Part shown: piece by piece, positions 50,490 through 59,026 of the stretch
Numbering within the stretch: the first letter of the stretch is position 1
Layout: every line of letters starts with the position of its first letter
Source of the DNA: Streptomyces sp. PsTaAH-137
GTDB taxonomy: Bacteria; Actinomycetota; Actinomycetes; Streptomycetales; Streptomycetaceae
Assembly (NCBI RefSeq): GCF_003259365.1
Contig: NZ_QLLY01000013.1
Coordinates: 1 to 64,000, forward strand
Length of the DNA: 64,000 nucleotides
Direction of reading: 5' to 3'
Position numbers and translations under genes: made by a program
The notes under the pieces: model-generated
The model's database searches: none
What the model saw: the letters and a program-made list of their open reading frames with translations, nothing else
What the model was told of the DNA's origin: nothing

Positions 50490-52121
50490 ATGTCCGGGAC
50501 GAGCACGGCCACCGGGCGGCTGCGCGGACTGCTCGCCGCGACGCGCGCCCGCACCAATCGCTGGGTCGTCCTCGTCGTCCTGTGCACGAGCCTGCTTCTG
50601 GTCGCGCTCGACTCGACCATTCTCTACGTCGCCCTGCCCTCGGTCACCGAGGACCTCAAGCCGACCTCGGTCGAGCTGCTGTGGATCGGCGACGCCTACC
50701 CCCTGGTCTGCGCCTCCCTGCTGATCCTCTTCGGCACCCTGGGCGACCGGGTCGGCCGTCGCAGAATCCTGCTGCTCGGCTACGGGCTGTTCGGCCTCGC
50801 CTCCGCGCTCGCCGTCTTCTCCGAGACCGCCCAGGTGCTCATCGCGGCCCGCGCCCTGCTCGGCATCGGCGGCGCGATGATCATGCCCGCGACGCTGTCG
50901 ATCCTGCGGGACGTCTTCCCCGACCGGCACGAGCGGGCCGTCGCCATCGGTGTATGGACGGCGGTCGCCGCGGTCGGCGCCGCCACCGGGCCCGTGCTCG
51001 GCGGCTTCCTCGTCGAGCACTACTGGTGGGGCTCGGTCTTCCTCATCAACATCCCGCTGATGGCGGTCATGCTGCCGCTGTGCCGGGTGCTGGTGCCCGA
51101 GTCCAAGGGGCGCTCGGACGGGCCGTGGGACCTGGCCGGGGCGCTGCTCGCGGCGCTCGGCGTGCTCGGTGTCGTCTACGGCATCAAGCAGTGGGGCACC
51201 GAGCGCGACCTGCTCGCCCCGGAGGCGGTGCTGCCGTTCCTGGCCGGAGTGGCGCTCCTGGTGCTGTTCGTGCGGCGTCAGCGGCGGCGCGAGCACCCGC
51301 TGATCGACATGCGGCTGTTCACCCGGGCCGCCTTCTCCACGTCCGTCGGCTGCATCGTCATCGCCATGCTCGCGCTGGTGGGCCTGGAGCTGATCGCCGT
51401 CCAGTACCTCCAGCTGGTGCTGGAGCTCAGCCCGCTGGAGACCGGCCTGCGGATGCTGCCGCTCACCTTCGCCGCGATGGCGGCGGGCGTGCTCGGCTCC
51501 GGGAACCTGCGCCGGTTCGGGCCGCGCGGCATGGTGGCGTCCGGTTTCACGCTGACCGCCTGCGCGGTGCTGCTGCTCTGCCTGATGGGCGAGCAGGACC
51601 GGCCGGTCCTGCTCAGCGTCGGCTTCATACTGCTGGGCTTCGGCTTCCAGAGCACGCTGTTCGGGGCCTACGAGTCGATGCTCACCGAGGCTCCGGCCGA
51701 CGACGCCGGAGGCGCCGCCGCGATCGGCGAGACGTCCTACCAGCTGGGCGCCGGGATGGGCATCGCGCTGCTGGGTTCGGTCATGAACGCCGCGTACGCG
51801 CCCGGCCTCGGCCATGTCGCCGGGGTCTCCGGGACGGCGAGCGGGGCCGCGGGGCACTCGCTGGGGGAGGCGTACCAGATCGCCGCCGATCTGGGCGGCA
51901 CGGCGGGCGCCGCACTGCGCGGTGCCGCGCGGGCCGCCTTCGTGCACGGGCTGCACGTCACCCTGATCGTCAGCGCCGTGCTGCTGTTCCTCGGCGCGCT
52001 CGCCGCCCTGCGGCTGCCGCGCCGGATGGAGTGCGAGGAGGCCCCGGCCTCCGAGGGGTCCGAGGCGTCCGGGGTCGCCGCCCCGCGCCGGCCGTCCCGC
52101 GCCGAGTCGTCCGTCGTATAG
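50490..52121 (+). CDS. DHA2-family (14-TM) MFS efflux transporter
   Basis: A 543-residue transporter with 14 expected helices. Motif A is GDRVGRRRIL (~91-100), the DSTILYVALP region (~41-50) lies in helix 1, and motif C is in the ATGPVLGGF segment (~165). DHA2 members export drugs or metabolites by proton antiport. ATG at 50490 follows GGGAGG; there is no upstream TetR gene, as is often seen. The C-terminus is a Ser/Glu-rich cytosolic tail. Confidence 0.9.
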   Translation: MSGTSTATGRLRGLLAATRARTNRWVVLVVLCTSLLLVALDSTILYVALPSVTEDLKPTSVELLWIGDAYPLVCASLLILFGTLGDRVGRRRILLLGYGLFGLASALAVFSETAQVLIAARALLGIGGAMIMPATLSILRDVFPDRHERAVAIGVWTAVAAVGAATGPVLGGFLVEHYWWGSVFLINIPLMAVMLPLCRVLVPESKGRSDGPWDLAGALLAALGVLGVVYGIKQWGTERDLLAPEAVLPFLAGVALLVLFVRRQRRREHPLIDMRLFTRAAFSTSVGCIVIAMLALVGLELIAVQYLQLVLELSPLETGLRMLPLTFAAMAAGVLGSGNLRRFGPRGMVASGFTLTACAVLLLCLMGEQDRPVLLSVGFILLGFGFQSTLFGAYESMLTEAPADDAGGAAAIGETSYQLGAGMGIALLGSVMNAAYAPGLGHVAGVSGTASGAAGHSLGEAYQIAADLGGTAGAALRGAARAAFVHGLHVTLIVSAVLLFLGALAALRLPRRMECEEAPASEGSEASGVAAPRRPSRAESSVV

Positions 52122-52139
52122 GGCGGTCCCGGGCCGTCC

Positions 52140-52182
52140 GACCGTGGGTGGGCGGGGCTGTGTCACCGCCCACCCGACGGTC
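52140..52182. terminator. Bidirectional terminator between the MFS and sflA genes
   Basis: GACCGTGGGTGGGCGG and CCGCCCACCCGACGGTC form a stem of about 16 bp, broken by a single bulge, with a 10-nt loop. Confidence 0.75.
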
Positions 52183-52627
52183 AGCTCTGGTTGAAGAAAC
52201 CGTCCTGCTGAACCTTTGCCTCCCGGCCGGACACGATCTGCGTGTCCGCGGGGGTCAGCAGGAACACCCGGTTCGCGACCCGGTCGATCGAACCGCGCAG
52301 GCCGAAGATGAGCCCCGCCGCGAAGTCGACGACGCGCTTGGCGTCGGCGGGCTCCATGGACGTGAGGTTCATGATGACCGGGACCCCGTCCCGGAACATC
52401 TCCCCGATGCGGCGCGCGTCGCGGAAACTGTCCGGGGTCACGGTGCCGATGCGCCGGCCCTCTTCCTCGGCCTTGTCCTCGGCGACCTTCACCCGCGGGT
52501 CGGTGACCCAGGCGGCGCCGGTCGCAGGGGGCTCGGGCCCCTCGTCGTAGTCGTCGTCGTAGTAACGCTCGTCATCGTTGTCGTCGACGAGGCCAAGCCA
52601 GGCACTCGCCTTGCGCACCGATCCCAT
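52181..52627 (-). CDS. sflA: SepF-like division protein (SflA type)
   Basis: A 148-residue SepF homologue: an acidic N-terminus DDNDDERYYDDDYDEGP, then the SepF core (~60-135) with RDARRIGEMFRDGVPVIMNL and VDFAAGLIFGLRGSIDRV. Streptomyces carry SepF plus two SepF-like proteins, SflA and SflB, that shape FtsZ and DivIVA localisation in spore chains. It is not in the ftsZ cluster, and it neighbours the DUF5685 gene, as for SflA in S. coelicolor (from memory, unverified). The start is ATG with AGGAGG. Confidence 0.82.
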   Translation of the reverse strand: MGSVRKASAWLGLVDDNDDERYYDDDYDEGPEPPATGAAWVTDPRVKVAEDKAEEEGRRIGTVTPDSFRDARRIGEMFRDGVPVIMNLTSMEPADAKRVVDFAAGLIFGLRGSIDRVANRVFLLTPADTQIVSGREAKVQQDGFFNQS

Positions 52628-52757
52628 GGACGCCTCCTCTCACCGCGGTTCCTCTGCGTTCCGCATGTCCTGCATCCCCATGTTCATCCATGATGCGGAT
52701 GCCGCGCCAAGTGGATAGTCGCCGCGCGGGGTTTTCGTGACGGTACTGGTGCAGAGT

Positions 52758-52770
52758 CAACACGGTGTTG
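52758..52770. promoter_or_regulatory. CAACA-cgg-TGTTG palindrome in the sflA/DUF5685 intergenic region
   Basis: A 5+3+5 perfect palindrome about 130 bp upstream of sflA, in the 367-bp divergent gap (52628-52994). No known regulator matched; no other gene or structure is seen in the gap. Confidence 0.3.
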
Positions 52771-52994
52771 CCCCGGCGTTCCCAAGGGCTGTACGGGCCC
52801 GGACTGCTGACGGTGAGTGAAATATGATTCTTCGCGGCGTTTGGGTGACCAGAGGTGCGTACGAGTGAACGAGAAGGCGGACGAAGGCTCGATACGATGC
52901 CGTCGTTCACGGTCACTTGGGCGGCGGCGCGTCGATCGGGCGTCGTTGACGATCCCAGTTGACGCTTCGTCATCCGGCGCACGGGGGAGTCGCC

Positions 52995-54302
52995 TTGTTC
53001 GGAATTGTCCGGCCCTGCAGTCATCGGCTCGGAGAGCATCTCAAGACCCAGTGGATGGCCCACCTGTGCGGCCTCTGCCTGGCGCTGCGCGGCGATCACG
53101 GGCAGTTCGCCCGGGTCGTCACGAACTATGACGGTCTGCTGATCTCAGTTCTGACGGAGGCTCAGGCCGAGCGCCCCGGCGGCGCCGGAGCCTGGCGGCG
53201 CCAGGCCGGGCCCTGTCCGCTGCGCGGGATGCGGACCGCGTCCGTCGCCCAGGGCGAGGGGGCCCGGCTCGCGGCCGCCGTCTCCCTGGTGCTGGCCGCC
53301 GCGAAGGTGCGCGACCACGTCGACGACCGGGACGGGCTCTTCGCCCGCAGACCGGTCGCCCTCGCCGCCCGCAGGGTCGCGGCGAGCTGGGGCCGGGCCG
53401 GTACGCGCACCGGTTCCGACGTCGGCTTCGACACCGCGGTGCTGCTCGATGCGGTCGAACGGCAGGTCGGCATCGAGGCGCTGGCCGGTCCCGGCACCGC
53501 CCTCCTCACGGTCACCGAACCGACGGAGACCGCGACCGCCGCCGCGTTCGCGCACACCGCGCGCCTCGCCGGGCGGCCGCACAACGCCGAGCCGCTCGCC
53601 GAGGCGGGCCGGCTCTTCGGGCGGCTCGCGCACCTCCTCGACGCCGTGGAGGACCTGGCCGAGGACACCGCGTCCGGCGCGTGGAACCCGCTGACCGCGA
53701 CCGGCACCGGGCTCGCCGAGGCGCGCCGGCTCGCCGACGACGCCGTGCACGGGATCCGGCTCGCCCTGCGCGAGGTCGACTTCGTGGACGGCAAGCTGGC
53801 CCATCTGCTCCTCGCGCACGAGGTGGGACGGTCGGTGGACCGGGTGTTCGGGGTCACCGGCACCTGCGCGCACACCGGGTCGGCGTCCGCGCCGGGAGGC
53901 CGGGACGGACAGGACGGCTGGGTGCCGACCGGGGCGCCGGGCAGCCCGTACGCGCCGACGGGATCGGGCGCGTACGAGTCCAACAATCCGTACGGGGGCG
54001 GCAATCCCTATGGGGGCGGCAACCAGGGAGGTCCCGGCGGGCCGGGTGGTCCGGGCGGGCCCGGTGGTTTCGGCGGCGGGCCGTCGTTCCAGCCGCCCAA
54101 GCCCGGCAAGCGCGGGCTGCTCGCCGGGTGCGCCGTGGCGATCGGGCTCTGCTGCACCTGCAAGGTGTGCTGCGCCGACGAGTTCGAGGGTCCCTGGTCG
54201 CGCAAGAAGCGGGAGGGCTGCTGCAACAACTGTGACTGCGACTGTCCCGACTGCTCCTGCTGTGATTGCTGCGACTGCTGCTCGTGCTGTGACTGCGGTT
54301 AG
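52995..54302 (+). CDS. DUF5685 family protein with cysteine-rich tail
   Basis: A 435-residue protein. The N-terminal conserved domain (FGIVRPCSHRLGEHL, MAHLCGLCLALRGDHG) and helical body match DUF5685. A Gly/Pro/Asn/Tyr-rich linker (PYGGGNPYGGGN) leads to a tail with about 20 Cys in the last ~55 residues, 15 of them in the last 27 (CDC, CCDCC, CSCC patterns). The start is TTG at 52995, with GGGGGAG six nt upstream; no ATG exists in frame at that position. Function unknown; the tail suggests metal binding (inference). Confidence 0.82.
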   Translation: MFGIVRPCSHRLGEHLKTQWMAHLCGLCLALRGDHGQFARVVTNYDGLLISVLTEAQAERPGGAGAWRRQAGPCPLRGMRTASVAQGEGARLAAAVSLVLAAAKVRDHVDDRDGLFARRPVALAARRVAASWGRAGTRTGSDVGFDTAVLLDAVERQVGIEALAGPGTALLTVTEPTETATAAAFAHTARLAGRPHNAEPLAEAGRLFGRLAHLLDAVEDLAEDTASGAWNPLTATGTGLAEARRLADDAVHGIRLALREVDFVDGKLAHLLLAHEVGRSVDRVFGVTGTCAHTGSASAPGGRDGQDGWVPTGAPGSPYAPTGSGAYESNNPYGGGNPYGGGNQGGPGGPGGPGGPGGFGGGPSFQPPKPGKRGLLAGCAVAIGLCCTCKVCCADEFEGPWSRKKREGCCNNCDCDCPDCSCCDCCDCCSCCDCG

Positions 54303-54457
54303 CGGCGTGGCTGCGGTGAGTGAAGTGCTGGCCCTGTATACGGAGACGTGGGCGCCGGGCCGGGGCGACGGGCTCACCTGCGGCCCGGCGAAGATGCTGT
54401 TTCCGGGGCGTAAAACAAACACATGATCCGGTGACCGGAGCCTGAGAGAGGTCGTTG

Positions 54458-54489
54458 GGCGGGCGCAGAAGCAGCGTTTCTGCCCCGCC
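54458..54489 (+). promoter_or_regulatory. Hairpin in the conservon leader
   Basis: GGCGGGCGCAGAA and TTCTGCCCCGCC pair with one bulge, 28 bp upstream of cvnA. It could be a terminator for DUF5685 or a 5' leader structure. The 54303-54457 stretch holds only a possible promoter. Confidence 0.45.
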
Positions 54490-54516
54490 AACTCGCCCTC
54501 TCCATAAGGCACTTCC

Positions 54517-56874
54517 GTGGATCTCCTGTCGACCGTTCGTTTCAAGAAGGCTTTCTCCAGGCCCAGAACAAGCACGACCATCCGTACCCGGCTGCTGCGC
54601 ATCCTCGGACTCGCGCTCGCCGTGCTCCTCGCCCTCCTCGGGGTCTTCGCCGCCGAGCAGGTCTCCGCCTACCGAGGCGCATCCGCCACCGCCGGAAACG
54701 CGCGCCTGGAGGTCACCCTCCAGGGGCTCGTCCACGAGCTGCAGAAGGAGCGCGGCCTCACCACCGGGTACGTCGGCGGCGTCCAGCAGTTCGCCGCCAA
54801 GCTCCCCGCCCAGCGCAAGGCCACCGACACCGCCCGCACGGCCCTGGAGGACGCGCTCGCGCAGCACGAGGGAGCCGGAGCCGCGCGCGACGCGCTCGGG
54901 CGGCTCGGAGGACTCGCCGGGATCCGTTCCGCCGCGGACGACGGCTCCGGCCAGGTGAAGGCCACCTTCGACTACTTCACCAGCACCATCGCCCAGTTCG
55001 CCAAGGCCGGCCGCGGCCTCGACGACGTCGACGACGCGCGGCTGCGCGACGCCTACCAGTCGCTCCAGACCCTCGGCACCGCCAAGGAGTACCTGGGCCA
55101 GGAACGCGCCATCGTCCTCGGCTCTGTCCGGGCCGGCGGCCGCTTCCGCGCCGACGACTACAGCCGGTTCATGGAGATCAGGTCGGGCCGGCTCGCCGCG
55201 CTCACCACCTTCCCGCGCACCGCGACCGCGGCGCAGCAGCGACGGCTCGACACCGCCCTCGCCACGCCCGACGCCGAGCGCGCCCTCGCGTACGAGTCGA
55301 CCGCCGTGCACGGCGCGGGCCGGCTCGCCGCCGCCGACATCCCGCCCATGGCCTGGTGGGACACGATGACCTCGACCATCAACGGCCTGCGGGACGTCCA
55401 GATCTCCATCGGCTCCGACGTCGAGTCGCGCGCCGCGGAGCTGGAGAGCTCCGCCCAGCGCGACCTGCTGCTCTTCGTGCTGCTCGCGCTCGCGGTGATC
55501 GGCGCCCTCGCCGCCCTCGCCCGCGACTGCGTACGATCCGTGTCCGCGCCGCTCAGCGGACTCGCCCAGGAGGCCCGCGAGGTCGCCGGGGTGCGGCTGC
55601 CGCGGGCCGTCGCCGACGTGCAGTCCGCCGCCGGGGGCGAGGCGCCCGCGCCGCCCGCGCCGCTCGGGCTCGACGCCCGCGCGGGCGCCGAGGTCCGCGA
55701 GGTGGCCGACGCCTTCGACCGGGTGCAGCGTGCCGCGTTCGACCTCGCCACCGAGCAGGCCGTGCTGCGCAGGAACGCCACCGAGTCGCTGGTCAGCCTC
55801 GGCCGCCGCAACCAGAACCTGGTGCGCCGCCAGATCGGCTTCATCAACAAGCTGGAGCACGAGGACGCCGACCCCGACACCCTCGCCAACCTCTTCGAAC
55901 TCGACCACCTGGCCACCCGCATGCGCCGCAACGCCGAATCCCTGCTCGTCCTCGCCGGGGAGTCCAGCCCCCGCACCTGGGCGACCCCGCTGTCCGTCAA
56001 CGACGTCCTGCGCGCCTCCCTCTCCGAGGTCGAGGAGTACCGCCGCGTCACCCTGCGCCGGGTCGAGCCCGCGCAGGTGTCGGGCTCCGTCGTCGCCGAA
56101 CTCGCCCACCTGCTCGCCGAGCTGGTGGAGAACGCGCTGAGCTTCTCGCCGCCGGACTCCGACGTGGAGATCGAGGGGCGGCGCACCAGCGCCGGGTACC
56201 TCATCGCGATCGTCGACCACGGGCTCGGCATGGACACCCAGGCGCTCGCCGAGGCCAACGTACGGCTCTCCGGCACCGCCAGCTTCATGGCCGAACCCAC
56301 CCGCTTCCTCGGCCACTTCGTGGTCGGCGCGCTCGCCCGCAAGTGCGGCATCGAGGTACGGCTCGGCGAGGCGCCCGCCGCCGGTGTCGTCGCCCGGGTC
56401 CTGATCCCGTCCACGCTGCTCACCGAGGCGGTGGAGCCGACGGGGTCCCCGGCCGCGGCACAGCAGGGGGAGACCCCGAAGGAGAGGGTCGTGAAGGCGG
56501 CCGCCGCCCGGCCCGTCGCGGCCGTCCGCAGCGGTGGCGGAGAGGCCGTGCTGCCCGCCCCGCGCCGGGAACAGGTCGCCGCCGCGGCCTCCGCGCCCAG
56601 GCCGGCCTCCGCCGCCTCCTCGGCGTCCCGCACCCGCAACGGGCTCGTCAAGCGCCCGCAGCGCAGCGCCATCACCAAGGCCATGACCGAGGCGGACACG
56701 CCCACCCGGCCCGCACCCGAGGGGCCCGCCGTCGAGCGCAGCCCCGAGGACGTCTCCGGAATGCTCTCCGGGCTGCGCAGCGCCCACATGCGCGGCTCCA
56801 TCAGCGTGGAGCGCGAGCGGGCCGCCAACGAACGAACCGAACAGGACACCAGCGAAGGGCAGAGCGACAAGTGA
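54517..56874 (+). CDS. cvnA: Conservon sensor histidine-kinase-like protein CvnA
   Basis: A 785-residue membrane protein. It has TM1 (~27-47), a nitrate/nitrite-sensing (NIT)-like extracytoplasmic domain (~55-310, with VHELQKERGLTTGYVGG), TM2 (~313-333), a HAMP-like linker, and an ATPase domain (~490-640; N-box ELVENAL, G-box DHGLGMD). No phospho-acceptor H-box is recognised. The C-terminal ~140 residues are disordered. GTG at 54517 follows AAGG. It overlaps cvnB. CvnA likely senses signals for the CvnBCD complex. Confidence 0.9.
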   Translation: MDLLSTVRFKKAFSRPRTSTTIRTRLLRILGLALAVLLALLGVFAAEQVSAYRGASATAGNARLEVTLQGLVHELQKERGLTTGYVGGVQQFAAKLPAQRKATDTARTALEDALAQHEGAGAARDALGRLGGLAGIRSAADDGSGQVKATFDYFTSTIAQFAKAGRGLDDVDDARLRDAYQSLQTLGTAKEYLGQERAIVLGSVRAGGRFRADDYSRFMEIRSGRLAALTTFPRTATAAQQRRLDTALATPDAERALAYESTAVHGAGRLAAADIPPMAWWDTMTSTINGLRDVQISIGSDVESRAAELESSAQRDLLLFVLLALAVIGALAALARDCVRSVSAPLSGLAQEAREVAGVRLPRAVADVQSAAGGEAPAPPAPLGLDARAGAEVREVADAFDRVQRAAFDLATEQAVLRRNATESLVSLGRRNQNLVRRQIGFINKLEHEDADPDTLANLFELDHLATRMRRNAESLLVLAGESSPRTWATPLSVNDVLRASLSEVEEYRRVTLRRVEPAQVSGSVVAELAHLLAELVENALSFSPPDSDVEIEGRRTSAGYLIAIVDHGLGMDTQALAEANVRLSGTASFMAEPTRFLGHFVVGALARKCGIEVRLGEAPAAGVVARVLIPSTLLTEAVEPTGSPAAAQQGETPKERVVKAAAARPVAAVRSGGGEAVLPAPRREQVAAAASAPRPASAASSASRTRNGLVKRPQRSAITKAMTEADTPTRPAPEGPAVERSPEDVSGMLSGLRSAHMRGSISVERERAANERTEQDTSEGQSDK

Positions 56875-57299
56875 CCACCGTCGACACGCGGGGCGACTCG
56901 CAGACCTTCAACTGGCTCCTCGCCAACTTCGTCCGCAACACCGACGGGGTGCGCGACGCCGTCGCCGTCTCCTCCGACGGGCTGCTCATCGCCGTGTCCG
57001 AAGGGCTCGGCCGGACCGAGGCCGACCATCTGGCCGCCATCGTCTCCGGGCTCTCCAGCCTCGCGCGCAGCGCCTCCAAGCGGTACAGCTTCGACGGCGT
57101 GAAACTCATCATGATCGAGATGGGGCGCGGCTTCCTGCTGGTCTCCGCGATCAGGGACGGCAGCTGTCTCGGGGTGCTCGCCGACAGCAGCGGTGAACTC
57201 GGCCTCGTGGGCTACGAGATGGCGGTGCTCGCCGAGCGCGCCGGGGACCTGCTCACGCCGACGCTCATCGCCGATCTGCGGGAGACGCTGCCGCGATGA
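56871..57299 (+). CDS. cvnB: Conservon roadblock/LC7 protein CvnB
   Basis: A 142-residue roadblock/LC7-domain protein (FNWLLANFVRNTDGVRDAVAVSSDGLLIA, then HLAAIVSGLSSLA), an MglB-like partner that controls the nucleotide state of the Ras-like GTPase CvnD. GTG at 56871 overlaps the cvnA stop by 4 bp. Its own TGA overlaps the cvnC ATG. Confidence 0.93.
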   Translation: MTTVDTRGDSQTFNWLLANFVRNTDGVRDAVAVSSDGLLIAVSEGLGRTEADHLAAIVSGLSSLARSASKRYSFDGVKLIMIEMGRGFLLVSAIRDGSCLGVLADSSGELGLVGYEMAVLAERAGDLLTPTLIADLRETLPR

Positions 57300-57661
57300 G
57301 CGAGCCCCACGGGCCCAGCGAGTCAGGCGACTCGTCGGAAGCCTTCGTGCGTCCCTTCATCATCACCGGGGGACGGGTGCGGCCCGCCCAGTCCGATCTG
57401 CGCCTCGAGACCCTCGTGGTCGCGGTGGACGCCCCGGACGGCGGTGGCGCTCCGCTCGCCTTCGAGCATCAGCGCATCGTGACGCTCTGTCAGGAACCCA
57501 CCACCGTCGCCCATGTGGCCGAGGCCGTCGGGGTGCCGCTCGGCGTCGCCAAGGTGCTCATCGCCGACCTCGTCGTGGGCGGCCGGCTGTCGTGTTCGCA
57601 AACCACGGAGCTGCCGCTCCACACCCTCGAAAGGATCAGGGACCATGTCAGGGCGCTCTGA
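57296..57661 (+). CDS. cvnC: Conservon DUF742 protein CvnC
   Basis: A 121-residue DUF742 protein with FVRPFIITGGRVRP (~17-30) and a winged-helix-like tail (TVAHVAEAVGVPLGVAKVLIADLVVGG). It belongs to the complex at the membrane with CvnB and CvnD. The ATG overlaps the cvnB stop; the cvnD ATG lies within its 3' end (17-bp overlap). Confidence 0.93.
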   Translation: MSEPHGPSESGDSSEAFVRPFIITGGRVRPAQSDLRLETLVVAVDAPDGGGAPLAFEHQRIVTLCQEPTTVAHVAEAVGVPLGVAKVLIADLVVGGRLSCSQTTELPLHTLERIRDHVRAL

Positions 57662-58271
57662 ACGCGTCGCCCCGCTGGCCGTGAAGATCGTGGTCAGCGG
57701 TGGGCTCGGGGTCGGCAAGACGACCTTCATCGGGGCCGTCTCGGAGATCGAGCCGCTCGACACAGAGGCGGCGATCACCCAGGTCTCGGTGGGCGTCGAC
57801 TCGCTGGCGGGCGTCGAGGGCAAGACGACCACCACGGTCGCCCTCGACTTCGGGCGCATCACGCTCGATCCGACGATCGCGCTGTATCTCTTCGGCACGC
57901 CCGGGCAGGACCGGTTCTCGTTCCTCTGGGACGACCTGGTGGAGGGTGCGCTCGGTACGGTCGTGCTCGTCGACACCCGGCGCATCGAGGACTGCTTCCC
58001 CGCGCTGGACTACTTCGAGGCGCACGGGGCGCCGTTCGTGCTCGCCGTGAACCGGTTCGAGGGCTCGGAGCGGTTCGAACTCGGGGAGATCCGGGAGGCG
58101 TTGGGGGTGGGGGAGTCGGTGCCGGTGGTGGAGTGTGATGCGCGGGCGCGGGGTTCTGTACGTGATGTCCTGGCCGCGCTGATGGACCAGGTGATCGGGG
58201 TTCGGGTGCGGGGGCGGCGGGGGGCTTCTCGCGCGGTTCCCCGCGCCCCTGAGGGGCTGCCGGTCGGCTGA
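57645..58271 (+). CDS. cvnD: Conservon Ras-like GTPase CvnD with repeat-encoded C-terminus
   Basis: A 208-residue small GTPase: P-loop GGLGVGKTT (~18-26), G3 FGTPGQDR (~86-93, DTPGQ-like) and G4-like VNRFEG (~145; N-R-F replaces NKxD). GTP-bound CvnD would signal from the CvnABC complex. ATG at 57645. The last ~14 residues (SRAVPRAPEGLPVG) come from a copy of the intergenic GCGGTTCCCCGCGCCCC repeat at 58230-58251, so the native C-terminus was probably near VRGRRG. Confidence 0.92.
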   Translation: MSGRSERVAPLAVKIVVSGGLGVGKTTFIGAVSEIEPLDTEAAITQVSVGVDSLAGVEGKTTTTVALDFGRITLDPTIALYLFGTPGQDRFSFLWDDLVEGALGTVVLVDTRRIEDCFPALDYFEAHGAPFVLAVNRFEGSERFELGEIREALGVGESVPVVECDARARGSVRDVLAALMDQVIGVRVRGRRGASRAVPRAPEGLPVG

Positions 58272-58425
58272 CGCCCGGTGGGGGCTGGTCGCGCAGTTCC
58301 CCGCGCCCCTGGGTTGTTTTTGGGGTGCGGGCCGGTGGGGGCTGGTCGCGCAGTTCCCCGCGCCCCTGGGTTGTTTTTCGGGTGCGGGCCGGTGGCCGCT
58401 TCTCGCGCAGTTCCCCGCGCCCCTG
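58230..58425 (+). repeat. Cluster of four CGCGCAGTTCCCCGCGCCCC repeats
   Basis: Copies at 58230-58251 (G for A variant, inside cvnD), 58290-58311, 58347-58368 and 58404-58425 recur every 57-60 bp, with shared spacers (GGGTTGTTTTT and GGGTGCGGGCCGGTGG). A fifth copy lies inverted at 58967-58988. This is a tandem expansion of a genus-wide intergenic repeat. No gene is seen; ORFs across it are spurious. Confidence 0.8.
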
Positions 58426-58453
58426 AGATGCGCACTTCGTGCGGCATCTCATC

Positions 58454-58935
58454 GGAGAGGCGCGCCACCGCGGCTTCACGGAGGCGCGCGCCACCGCGGC
58501 TTCGCAGAGAGGCGCGCCACCGTCGTTCCATCGGATGAGGCGCGTCACCGGCGCCCATCAGAGGAGGCGCGCCACGGTCGCCTCTTCAGGAGAGGCGCGC
58601 CACCGCGGCCTCACGGAGACGCGCGCCACCGCGGCTTCGCAGAGAGGCGCGCCACCGCGGCTTCGCAGAGGGGCGAGTCACCGTCGTTCCATCGGATGAG
58701 GCGCGTCACCGGCGCCCATCGGGAGAGGCGTGCCACCGTCGCCCCATCAGGCGAGGCGCGCCACGGTCGCCCCATCAGAGGAGGCGCGCCACGGTTGCCC
58801 CTTCACAAGAGGTGCGCCACCGCGGCTTCACGGAGGGGGCGTCACCGTCGGCCCTTCAGGAGGTGCGCCACCGCGGCTTCCTCGGAGAGGTGGGCCATCG
58901 CTGTCTCTTCCGGGAGGCGCGGCGGAGCCGCTGCC
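58454..58935. repeat. Tandem array of 17-18 units of 25-28 bp
   Basis: Units like GAGAGGCGCGCCACCGCGGC-TTCACG recur at intervals of 26, 26, 28, 27, 28, 26, 26, 26, 28, 27, 28, 28, 28, 25, 26, 27 and 25 bp. Most contain the 8-bp palindrome GGCGCGCC. A block at 58518-58560 is repeated ~161 bp later (58679-58720), showing higher-order duplication. Spacing is not a multiple of 3, so it is not coding. Units are too short and unspaced for CRISPR. Function unknown. Confidence 0.85.
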
Positions 58936-58966
58936 TCAGGGGAAGGCTGCGCGCAGCGCACGCCTT

Positions 58967-58988
58967 CAGGGGCGCGGGGAACTGCGCG
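58967..58988 (-). repeat. Inverted copy of the CGCGCAGTTCCCCGCGCCCC repeat
   Basis: The reverse complement of the repeat copies at 58290-58425, placed between the tandem array and the binding-protein gene. Together the two orientations can pair across the array. Confidence 0.7.
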
Positions 58989-59026
58989 GCCGGCCCCCAC
59001 CGGGCCGCACCCGACGACGGACGCAC

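Noticed and set aside
53854..56787. 977-codon minus-strand ORF antisense to cvnA
   Set aside because: Same cause; cvnA is clear and overlaps cvnB translationally.
58454..58935. CRISPR array
   Set aside because: Units abut each other with no unique spacers of constant length, and there are no cas genes.
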